64,000 nucleotides of DNA from Lithospermum erythrorhizon (lineage: Eukaryota > Streptophyta > Magnoliopsida > Boraginales > Boraginaceae): contig JADFUC010001146.1 of the NCBI GenBank assembly GCA_019722365.1, positions 124,001 to 188,000 of the forward strand. Direction: 5' to 3'. This document shows positions 24,766-35,244 of the stretch, piece by piece (the stretch's first letter is position 1; each line of letters opens with the position of its first letter). The notes under the pieces are model-generated. The model did no database searches. It was given only the letters and a program-made list of their open reading frames with translations, and was not told the DNA's origin. Position numbers and translations under genes: made by a program.

Positions 24766-25457
24766 ATGGCTTCTATGGATTTCATCTTGACCTTGATAGC
24801 TGTTTCTTCAGTATTTGTGGCTCCATCTCTGGCAACGGATTATGTTGTTGGGGATAAATCTGGGATCTCCTCAACTTTTAATACTAACTTGGGGCTATGG
24901 GGAAAGAATTCCATGTTGGCGACAATCTTAGTATGTTATTACAATGACCTGCTTTTATTTTATATAATCATCACTTATTATCACGTAGCTTCAATTATTC
25001 ACACAACAATAATTATTATTGAGAATTGAAATAAACGATGAAATTCAATAATGCATAGCATATATAATATATATACAATCGGGATAATGTTCTTAAGCTT
25101 TAGTTGATATTTGTACCCGAACTGATGGTAACAAAACATGCATCTTTCAGTAATTCATGTTTCATTGTCTGGTTACTAATGCAAGATTAATTTATTATAT
25201 CATTGTAGTTTTCTTTTATAAGCAAGGATTTCAATGTCTACAAGGTGGATGGAACTGGATTCAAGCAATGTTCAACAGCATCACTAAATGAAGCCCTGAT
25301 CAGCGGATCTGACGTGATCCCTCTTGCTACTCCTGGAAGGAAGTGGTACATTTGTGGAGTTGATAATCATTGTGCCGATGGAAAAATGAAGTTGGTCATC
25401 ATTGTCTTACCTCCGGTGATATCCCCAGCTCCGGCCCCGGCTCCATATTACTGGTAA
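24766..25457 (+). CDS. Phytocyanin (plantacyanin/uclacyanin-like), diverged, 2 exons, 137 aa
   Basis: Exons 24766-24930 and 25209-25457 join in frame over a GT/AG intron, the single-intron layout usual for phytocyanins. The start is ATG 24766 (MASMDFILTLIAVSSVF). Residues 1-23 form a secretory signal, and the mature protein begins TDYVVGDKSG. The C-terminal half is a clear cupredoxin: VDGTGFKQC, then PLATPGRKWYICGV with Cys104, His109 in DNHC and Met115 in GKMKL. The protein ends in a Pro/Ala tail (SPAPAPAPYYW) without a GPI-type hydrophobic end. The middle is odd. Residues 47-61 are out of frame with the family, and the +1 frame at 24903-24929 encodes KEFHVGDNL, the conserved block. The first copper-ligand His (normally in HNV) is Phe63. 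The ORF is open, but copper binding is probably impaired or lost. Confidence 0.8.
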
Positions 25458-26632
25458 TAACTATGATAGTCGTAACACTGGATGAGGAGATCAAGGTAGC
25501 TTGACCACTTGATGCATTATGCTATTTTGTTTTTCAATAATTTTTTTAATTGTTGCATTTCATTGTATTTGTTATATTTTGATGATACCTAGTTGATTGA
25601 TCGTGCCATAAATGACGGGGTTAGGATAAATAAAGTCTTCAAGTATTAAAGCTTTACTGCTAATAAAATTCTTATACGGAGTATTACATTATTATTTGCA
25701 TAGATTTCATTAAATTAATTACTTATTCTATTCAATACAAATGATTATATTAATTTAATTGAAAATAATTAACTCATAACTAAGTGTTAAATACTCATCA
25801 TCACCCCCATGATTTTTATTTTTATTTGATTGTTTTTCTTCATAAAGTTGTCCTATTGTTTAAAAATTACAGATAAATAATTAAGTGATCGTGAAGCTTC
25901 ACTTAACAACCATATATAGCATCATTAGGAAAAATAGGTTCAGTCATTGGTGGCCCAAGCAGGAGTAATGTAGAACTATAGAAGAAACAAAGTAACATTT
26001 AATGCTACACGTTGTCTACTTGGTGGATATATCCATAGCAATATCAAGAAATGTTGGCTGTGTTGAAGTTATGAACATACATTTATTGAAGAGAAAGATA
26101 AAATGGGGGTGAGGACCACAAGATTGTAGAGTAATCAACCATCACTATAGATCATATAAATGGTGGACACGGAATTGAAGGGGACACTCGGCCCTCCAGC
26201 TCTACATTAACAATTATACTCCTCAATGAGCAATAATAATACTCTGCAATAATTTCGCTTCTAAATTAAATAAGATTCATCTTCGCGCCTAACTAAGAGG
26301 CCAAAGAAATTGATTTACATATTTATCTTACGTTTTAATTATAATATCAGAATGTATTGAATTATTCTTTAATCAGATATTAAGATTGTTTTCTAATTAG
26401 AATAAGCAGAAAAAGCCTTTAATTTAATACTCTAAATACTCAGATTCAAATAATATCATCGCTAATTAACAAAAAAAAATGACCAATAATACTCCTCCTT
26501 ACTACTATATGCATTAATTAATGTCATGAAAACTAGGGTGCAGATGTAATATCACTTGTTAAATAGAGTGTAGTTATCAAGTTGTATAACATTGTAGTAA
26601 TTGCATCAATATTTTCTCCTTTCTGTGTAATA
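25458..26632. other. 3' flank of the phytocyanin gene and AT-rich spacer
   Basis: This contains the phytocyanin 3' UTR and then AT-rich sequence. No exon, RNA gene or mobile element could be supported. Confidence 0.4.
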
Positions 26633-26890
26633 CTCCCTTCATTTTTAATTATCGCTTTAATCATTCAGACATGATTAACAAAAATAAAAAGAAGTAGGTA
26701 AATTATATCAAAATATAGAATGAAGCAACCAATCAAATAATATCATTAATTGGTTATTTATTTTAAGAGAAAAAATAGTCAAAATGTATATTGAAAATAT
26801 AAAAGTGCTATTATTTATTATGCTAAAACGACAACTATAAAAAATAATTTCTTTTTTACTAAAGCAACAACTATAAAAAAATGGAAGGAA
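26633..26890. mobile_element. Stowaway-like MITE
   Basis: The left end CTCCCTTCATTTTTAATTAT and the right end, inverted, TTCCTTCCATTTTTTTATAG are flanked by TA on both sides. The 258-bp interior is non-coding, with GACAACTATAAAAAA and AACAACTATAAAAAA subrepeats near the right end. Confidence 0.7.
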
Positions 26891-29800
26891 TATCATTATG
26901 AAACTTTTAAAATAATAATTTATGTGAAGCTTTTGTTCTTAATGTTATTGAACTTAAAATTTCAATATTCATATATTTATACTAGTAAAGACGTGCGATG
27001 CACGACATGCAATCGAAATCTTAGATATTTGATTCATTTTTTTATATTTAATTCGAAATTATTCTAAAGCTGTGTAAAAACTTACACTTCTTCGAATTTT
27101 TTTCTAACTAATATTTTTATTTTTCGAAGGGATAGTTTGATCATGAATAAATCTTTAAATATAATATAAAAATTAAAATAAAAATACAACGTCCATGTAG
27201 TAGATACTATACAAACCGAGATGTATTACGAAAAGATACAAATATTACTTTAATACCTGATTCCTCCGACTAAATATAATATCAATTTAATCGATCATCA
27301 ATATACTATCATCGAATTATTTGTTTTATGTCGTTTAAATTGATATGATTTAAAAAGATAATTTAAATTTCAAGCGATCCAAATATATAAAATTCATATC
27401 TCAGGGAATTAAATAACAATAATAATAATAATAGTAATAATAATAATAATAATTCTACATAAAGCATATGATTATTTGATTAATACCTATTATAAGAATA
27501 ATAATAATAATTCTACATAATAATAAATTAACAGTTTGTGCACAGTTCAGTCTGTGCGAATGCTTTTGTTCTTGTTGTATATAAAAATGTATATATATGT
27601 GGGAATTAATTTTAATGTAAACTAAAGATATCTATTTGAGTTAAATAAACCTTGAAACCTCGGTAGAGTTCATCAACAATAAGAAAGACAGAACTATTTA
27701 CAACCATTTGGATGTAAATATTAAAATATTCAACTAAGTTTATATCCTTGAATATCTAATCAATTTAAATAGAAACCTTCATATACATTTTTGGAGGAGT
27801 TCTTTGAATAGATACCTCAATAACTTAAAAATAGAAAAAGAATCTATGCATATCCATAATGGAAAAAATTATTTTAATCTTTAGATATGTGATCTTCCTA
27901 TGAATCTGGACAACATAAAAATCAAGACCATCTCAAAATCTCAACCATCAACAACATTATATCAAATCCAAATGACAAAATACATCAAAAGAAAAGGATA
28001 GAGTTTCCAAGCACACAACATTTTTTATCAAAGCAATTGACAAATCAAAAGCAAAGGCAAATCTTATACTCCGTATTTCTTTTTAGTTGTACACCGATCA
28101 CAAAACCAACTAATCTTAATTTAAATAAGTAAGATTCAGTGAGTATTATGTTACGTTTCTATTTTCATGTCAGTGTTAGCATCCCCGGTTATTAGGATGG
28201 GCCGGTAGGTAGTTTGTACAGGCCCCAGTCCATCTTTAAAAAAAATATTTATTCCTTTTTTTAGTTGTTATTTTAACATAATAAATTAATTTTTTATATA
28301 TTCAAGACAATTTTTAATTACTTTTTATTTTTAAATTATCAACCAAACAATAGTTTCAATTAATTGTCATTTTATATTTTCAATCTATTTTTTTATTATT
28401 TTTTCTTATTTATGTGCAAATGGTTAAAACGACAACTAAAACAAACCCGATGGCGTAAAAGAAAAGACAATGAATTTTTTGCAACATTTTTAATGAATGT
28501 TTGGAATAATTTATTGAATGAAATTGATTTTTATATTTTAATGTTAATTTAATTTTTATTATTAAAAGCCATATTATTAATAAATTTAATAAAAAATGCC
28601 TCATTTCAGATGAAAGACAAGTGACTTCATTTTTTATGCATCTAACTGAGTGTTAACCTAGTAAAACAGATGTTAAATTGGTGCTTTGCAACTGCGGAAT
28701 TGGTGTTTTGTTACAATTATTATACTCCGTGTTAAAACGTAGTAGGAAAAAGCAACAGATTTTGATGATGTGGAGTCCATTCAAAAAGCTACAGTATTAT
28801 GTTCTTCATATGCAGTATAACGAATAAATATAAATGGAGTAAAAGCACCAATATATTTTCCCAAACAGATCGGTGATGCAACTTTTGTAATTGGATGGTG
28901 AAGAAATTAATGGAAACCGTAATCTCGAACGCCAACTACCAACAACAAGTGTGTAAAATTAAAAAAACTACCATACATTCAAACTAATTTTTATTTACTT
29001 AATAATTGACCCACGACATAATTTTTTTATTACGTATTTGTGATTTTTGTCAAACAATTAAACCCTGGCGCTTTATATATGGTATAGATAATACCTTTTT
29101 TTTTGGCTCGACATTTTTAACATCGGCGCGAAACTGACTATTAATTAAGAATTATTCATTATTTTAATAAATATAAAATTTATATCATTAGATTCGTCTT
29201 TAAAAATAGTTTCATAATATTATTTTCTTATAATTTTTGAACATTTAGTTTAAGAGTAATTGAGTTTCACCTCGATATACGAAAACGTCAAATAAAAAAA
29301 TGGAAGGAGCAGTAATAATTCTACACAAAATATATGATTATTTAACTAACACCTAATATAATAACAATAACAATAATTATACATAAAATATATTATTATT
29401 TAACTAATACCAATTATTAAAGATCAAAAACGATATGTGATGCAAAATCATATCGATGCGAGTACAAATTAATAATATAATATACGGCGCATTTATTCTT
29501 GTGAATTGAAATATGAAAGTTATACATGCAAATTACCAAAAATAATTGTGTTATCTTAACGATATCTTCGAACCATTAAAAATGCAAATTCGAGATAAAT
29601 AAAAGAAGTTAAATGCACGACGATTATAAAGTATATATGCCAAATGTATTGCGGATTTATCATCCTCAACCTTACGTGACACATTGAGATCTATTTCACT
29701 TGATAATCTTACGTATCTACAAGTATAAAGTATGATGAATATTTAATGCTAGTTAATTTCTATTATAACTCATAAGTTATCAATTAAGAGGTGCAACTAT

Positions 29801-29992
29801 TAATTAAAAAAGATAATATTTCAATAACTTTTGTGATTTTCGCAGAGAAGTGGTAATTTTAGTAATTAACGAAGTTATAATAAACACAACCCTTATTCGG
29901 ACTTTTATATATGTTAGTGAGAGTGACATACTTATTTCGTGTATAATTCTTAGTTAATTTAAATATAAGCATATTAATACATTTACACTAAG
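26891..29992. other. Repeat-rich intergenic region
   Basis: Holds an (AAT)n microsatellite (27417-27453), copies of a repeat unit of about 70 bp at 27.45-27.52 and 29.32-29.42 kb, and a decayed Stowaway-like sequence at about 28.25-28.45 kb. Another about 29.09-29.31 kb shares its interior with the element at 43.02 kb. No protein gene was recognised. Confidence 0.5.
27417..27453. repeat. (AAT)n microsatellite
   Basis: Runs of AAT/ATA trinucleotides with a single AGT interruption. A shorter run follows at about 27497-27510. Confidence 0.85.
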
Positions 29993-30591
29993 AGGGTGTT
30001 TGGCTAAGCTTATTTTTGGTCAAAATCAACTTATAAGTTGATTTGACAAAAAATAAGTTAAAGAAGTGTTTGACTAAGCTTATTTTATCTACAACTTATA
30101 AGTTGAAATAAAAAAAGTAGCAAATCCTAACTTTTTTTGCTCCAACTTATAAATTGGTTTGACCGAATAATTTACTTAATTACCTCTCAATGTTTAACTT
30201 TATAGCTTGTTTATCCTTCATTTATAATTTTTAATTATACCAACTTTTTAGCATTTTACTCTTTATTGAAAAAACTAATAAATAAATAAATATTATATTT
30301 TTAGTCACAAAATATAAATTTTATTTATAGTTATTTTTTATTCTTTCAAATATTAAATTTCTAATTTATTAATATCATAAAGATAAAAAGTGATATATAA
30401 ATCGCTGGCTGCCCTTATAATTTACTCATTTTTGGCTAATCTTATAAAGCTTATCATATCCAAACACGAAAAAAATCTATTATAAAAAGCATACCAAACA
30501 AAGTCATTATTAAATTTAACAACTTATGTCGATCACTTATAAATCGTGATCACACTATAAAGCTAAAAAATAGCTTAGGCCAAACAACCTC
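29993..30591. mobile_element. hAT-like MITE, copy 2
   Basis: The left end AGGGTGTTTGGCTAAGCTTA and the right end, inverted, GGAGGTTGTTTGGCCTAAGC form imperfect terminal inverted repeats. The interior has repeated CTTATAAGTTG and ACTAAGCTTATTTT blocks. It is about 600 bp and non-coding, and of the same family as the element at 8.29-8.75 kb. Confidence 0.65.
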
Positions 30592-31570
30592 CAAATCAAA
30601 CATATTCCTTAATTTTTGTGACATGAATAAATTTTAGTCGGTGTTATAACTAGTTCTTTTCAAGCTCATTAATTTGAGTTAAGGAAAGTCTTCTGATAAA
30701 CAGTGTCAAAACAGAACAAATAATATGAATGTTAGCAAGTTGCTATCAAAGATGTGAACAATTTCCAACGCCCAACTGCTCAAAGCACATTGCAACTATT
30801 GCCCTATGTGACTATGCCCCTACCACATCTTAATCATCTCATGTACAAACTGCAGCCAAACTCAGTTGAGCAAAGCATACATTTGTGGTTCTGCCTGTAG
30901 CGTTTATGTTTAAGTATAATCAATAAGGATATCATCACCACGAATCACTGCAAATGCGATCAAGGTACACAAAGACGCCATCTTGACTACTGGTGCAAAC
31001 GAAAACAAAAATCCTAAGGTTGATCGCGTTTGTTATTCGGCTTCAACATCACTAATTGAAAATGCTAACATAATCTTGATGAAAATTCCATTTATATTGT
31101 AAGATTGGAATCACCATTAAAAAGTATAGAACTTGTGCTGTCCTAATGAAAATATGGTTCACACCTGAAGATAGTTTGTACATTGTCATTCTATGCTGGA
31201 CAAAATGAAGTGGAACAAATAAACAATACAATTATAAATAATAAGTAATTGCCTTTATTCCAATAAGATTGAACAAAATTATAAAGATTACATGAGGTGG
31301 GTAGGCTCAAAGAGACATCTTTATTCTCTTAAACCACCCACTCCCCTCATTATATGAAAAAACAAAAATGATTCCAAAATACCCTTTCCCCCAGACCCCC
31401 ACCCCCTTCTTTCCTATACAATTCAATGTTTTTTTCTTTCATTTCTATTGACAAGAACAATTCATTGATCGAACTTGTCAAATTAAAGTCCCACAAAAGT
31501 AAATCAAGAAAAAAGCAAGTGGCCAATGAATTAAATTCTCTAGGCAACTTGATCAAACGCAGAACAACTC
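30592..31570. other. Intergenic region and 3' flank of the translocator gene
   Basis: AT-rich; the part next to 31.6 kb is presumably the 3' UTR of the minus-strand translocator. No other feature could be supported. Confidence 0.4.
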
Positions 31571-31664
31571 TGTCAAATGAGCTGTGACTTTATCACCTTT
31601 CTTTTGTAACGGGGAATCGCAACCGCTACTATGTCAATGAGCAGTGACTTTATCCCTTTTCTTG
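31571..31664. repeat. Direct repeat duplicating the last codons of the translocator gene
   Basis: TGTCAAATGAGCTGTGACTT at 31571-31590 and its extension TATCACCTTTCTTTT match TGTCAATGAGCAGTGACTTT at 31632-31651 and its extension with few differences. The second copy is the real end of the coding region (KKRDKVTAH plus stop). The first is a mutated copy 61 bases downstream in the 3' UTR. Confidence 0.75.
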
Positions 31665-32698
31665 GCCTCACTGTAAAGCGCCACCCCCATCACCGTCACT
31701 CCGAATCCGATCATCCCCATCACCGTCACCGGATTCCTGAATATCAAAACCGAAACAACCGCCGCCACCGCCGCCTTGGCATTGCCCAAAACTTGCAATG
31801 TCAAGGCACTAGTATGCTTTGTCACCAAGAAATTTGTCAAATTAACCAAATAAGCAATTGTTGCATTACCGATCAACAAAAACATCATAAATCCATCACC
31901 TTTAGCCTTCTCAATAGTAACCAATGCAACATTTCCTTCAATGTACAAAGTAAATGGCAACAAAACCATTGCAGCCATAGGTGCCATATATAGCAACAAA
32001 TTCATTGAATGTAATTTCTCCCCCTCTGATGTTAACAACAACCCTTGTACCACAGATTTTAATGCCCTCCCAGCAGTTGATCCAATACACATCATAAACC
32101 CAAATGCATGAAACAAAGGCTCACTATTACTAGCAAGAACTATCCCAAGAACAACTGGAACTAAAGCACCATAAACTTCAACAGATTCTTTCTTGAATGT
32201 AATAACAAAAGCAAATATTGCAGTAAAAAATGGAGTAGTTGCACCTATTGCTTGATTAAATGATACAGGAATATATCTCAAAGAAGTATTACCACAAACA
32301 ACAGAAAAGCAAAAAATAATACTCAAAGCAAGAATCTTCAAGAACTGCTTTTTACTAGAGATTTGCTGAAAGGGTACCATTTCCAACCATTTTATTGCTA
32401 TAAAACTGTATATTGAGCAAGAAATCATGTGTAACATTGTAAGGAAAATTGGGTATCGAAAACCATAAAAGCTGAGTAAGTACTTGTTGAGTAACAAGAC
32501 ACCTATGTTTGATAAATACCATGATGCAACAATGAATGCTGTAAGGAAGTTTGGTGATACTATGTTGGAAAATGGGTTGTGTTGTTGCCGGACTTCAGCA
32601 GTTGGGGTCACCGGAATGTCCACTTGGTGATCATTTGATGTATCCAACAACCTTGGGTTGCTTAGTCTCCTGTTTGTCCATGACTGTGCCTCCACCAT
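31634..32698 (-). CDS. Sugar phosphate / nucleotide-sugar translocator, At1g12500-like, intronless, 354 aa
   Basis: This is a multi-pass membrane carrier of the triose-phosphate translocator (TPT)/nucleotide-sugar transporter superfamily, expected in the secretory pathway rather than the plastid because no transit peptide precedes it. It starts at ATG 32698 with [16 protein letters not shown], a conserved start of the At1g12500 group. About ten hydrophobic segments follow. Family signatures include [106 protein letters not shown] and [19 protein letters not shown]. Full length and uninterrupted. The transported substrate cannot be told from sequence alone. The upstream leader region contains long C runs (G on the plus strand). 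Confidence 0.93.
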   Translation of the reverse strand: MVEAQSWTNRRLSNPRLLDTSNDHQVDIPVTPTAEVRQQHNPFSNIVSPNFLTAFIVASWYLSNIGVLLLNKYLLSFYGFRYPIFLTMLHMISCSIYSFIAIKWLEMVPFQQISSKKQFLKILALSIIFCFSVVCGNTSLRYIPVSFNQAIGATTPFFTAIFAFVITFKKESVEVYGALVPVVLGIVLASNSEPLFHAFGFMMCIGSTAGRALKSVVQGLLLTSEGEKLHSMNLLLYMAPMAAMVLLPFTLYIEGNVALVTIEKAKGDGFMMFLLIGNATIAYLVNLTNFLVTKHTSALTLQVLGNAKAAVAAVVSVLIFRNPVTVMGMIGFGVTVMGVALYSEAKKRDKVTAH

Positions 32699-32777
32699 GT
32701 CCCAAAATATTTCCCAAAATAATTGTCACCTTAGGTGTGTATATCAACAATGTATATCAATATTATTTGTATGTTCT

Positions 32778-32830
32778 TGGGGAGGGGGGGGGGAGGGTAA
32801 TGGTTTGAGGGTGTTAAGAAGTAGGGGGGG
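32778..32830 (+). promoter_or_regulatory. G-run cluster in the 5' leader/promoter of the translocator gene
   Basis: The plus strand carries a stretch of about 12 G with one A interruption, then GGG, GGG and a G7 run, within about 50 bases and 80-130 bases upstream of the translocator ATG. It could form a G-quadruplex in template DNA. The transcript would carry C tracts. Regulatory function is inferred from position only. Confidence 0.35.
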
Positions 32831-35244
32831 TGCAAGAGATAAAGAGATGAATTGCTATAGACACACAAAAACGGTGTTTTTAGAAAATGAAAGTATTATT
32901 TTACCCTCGACGCCTCCTGTTTATAATTGTGGATTTGTAGTATCTGAAAGAAGTTTTACTTAAGGGTAAAATAGTCATTTTGAATATTTGGGCATGTATA
33001 TAGTAGAGTGGAGTTGGATCTGAATGGACGGTGAGGATTTAGATTTGATGAGTTGTGAAAATAAGAAGCGTTGGATTTGAGGAATGAATAAATGGTGAGA
33101 TGTTGAATTAAAGGAGTGTCGGCATTGGAGATGAGTAGATGACTGTATAGTGGTACTTTTTTTTATTAAATAAAAAAGTGGGGTCGCATTTAAGGTGAGA
33201 AGACCAATGGGAGGAGGGGAATGGGGATTGATTTTATTTATCTTCCCTCAATTCCATGCTATTTTTTGGGGGGTGGAAATTTAGGAGTCTTGTAATTAGG
33301 TGCCAAGATTTTGGGGACTTTGTATGGGAAGACATTGTTCAACTTGGTATTTGTATGATTTTGTTTTAAGTAATGAGACATTGAGACATAACTCTACACT
33401 ATTTTCTTTCTCAAGAAGCAAAAATTTCTTAATCTATCTTAGAAGTTACTTAATTGGCAAAAATCTTTTGATTATGGAAGGTAGATTAGGTAGGTTTGCA
33501 TTGCACAACTTGTATGCGTATGTATGAAGCTTCACCCAATGATCACAATTAAAAGAAAATGATAGTAAAATGAAAGGTGTAAAGTGGAAAGTTAGTAAGA
33601 TAATCTAAGATCTTTGTTCAATGACTTAAAGATTTGACAACATATAAGGTTGTTATAGAAACATTTAGTACTAAAACTAACTCTCGATATATATTTGGTG
33701 ATTATAGGAAGTCTTAACTGTAAAAAAAATTATACTTTGCTAAAGAAAATGTTACAACATATTTTACCATAAATGTCCTCACTGTAATGATTAGCAATTT
33801 ACTCCAAATACTAGTGGTTATTAACTTATTATTAAATGATAAAAATGTAAAAGGGAAAGAAGAAAAACAACTAAATATGGTCAAATGTCAAATACTACTC
33901 ATAGTAAGGAGGTTGAAACAAATACACCCTATATGGGCAAATCGTGTACATGTCCTTTGCCAAGCAAGTATTGTATAGTGACATTTCGCTTGACTTATAG
34001 AGTAATTAACAATCTTAAAAAAACCACATAATACCCTTCACTCATTTTGATTCCCTAATGGATGTTCTAATTTAAGCATGAATTGTAGAAAATTTTACAT
34101 ACTTATTTGTTATTTAGATCCCATGAATAGTGTATGGGCATGTGTACTACTTATGAATCGATCCAGAAGACTCAAACTACATCTCCAGACTCCAATTAAT
34201 ATATATTACTCAGGAATATATATGTCCTTCATCTCCTGCTTCAACTGTTCAAGATCACTGCCATTTTATCTCAACTATTGAACTCGTTGCCACAATGTCA
34301 CTTGCTAAGCTAGTTACTGTATGAATAGTACATAAAAAATTCAATGAATCCAACATGATTTCACTACCTCTCCAGATCCCATTATCATATATTAACAGTT
34401 AGTATATAAGATTCTGGATAAAGTCCAGAATCCTATGAGCCGTAGGCTTGTCTTGACTTGTTTAGTGACCGAGCAAGTTGAGCAAAAAAAAATTCAGCTT
34501 GGCTCGTTTAGTTACAAAATCGAGCAAAAAATTCTTCGGCTCGAGTTCGGTTCAGCTCGTTTATAGCTCTACACGTTGATGGTGAATGAGGGTAAATAAT
34601 TACGAGGTGATAAACAAAGTGTGAAAATAGACACTCTTTGTGGGAGAGTATTATATATTAACACGCAAGGACCAATAAAGCATTGTTTGAGTGTTTCACG
34701 AGTAGTGTTTGAGCATGTATCATATAATCAACCGAATAGACACTTTAACAAGTCAGATAATTATCAATTAAATATCAAATTATTTTTTCAACTCGAACTG
34801 ATTAGAATCTCAGTGAAGCAGATAACCGAGTTCAGTTTTTTCTACCAATTATAGTGTTGGTAACATGTTATATGATCAGTTGGCACCTAAAGGGAGGATT
34901 AAGACCATCTCAAATTACTATCTCTTCAATACTCTCAAGTTATTGTTGTAAAATGAAAAAAGTTTATATCTACAAAAATGCCTTTTTTAATCAATGATTG
35001 TGAATACTTGAGATTGAGATTTTAATAGGTGAGATTAAACCATGCGTAAATTTGAGGAATAAGAACTTGAAAGGATGTTACTCCATAAACGGCCATCCAA
35101 GTTCAAACGTTTGATTTTTAATAAATATCTACTTTATTTTATATTATCGAAAAAATACTCTAATTGTGTTACACATAGAATAATATTTTATATTCAAACT
35201 CGACTTAATTATGAATGGAACATAGATAGTTAAAACATGAAACG
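32831..35244. other. Intergenic region between the divergent translocator and Nudix genes
   Basis: Contains the translocator promoter (possible TATA at about 32920-32928 on the minus strand) and the upstream flank of the Nudix gene. The remaining 2 kb is AT-rich, with no gene or clear mobile element recognised. Confidence 0.4.

Noticed and set aside
31631..31993. Plus-strand open frame rich in His and Arg
   Set aside because: It is the antisense shadow of the well-supported translocator gene on the minus strand.
32658..32963. Plus-strand open frame across the translocator promoter
   Set aside because: It is generated by reading through the G-run cluster and has no family resemblance.
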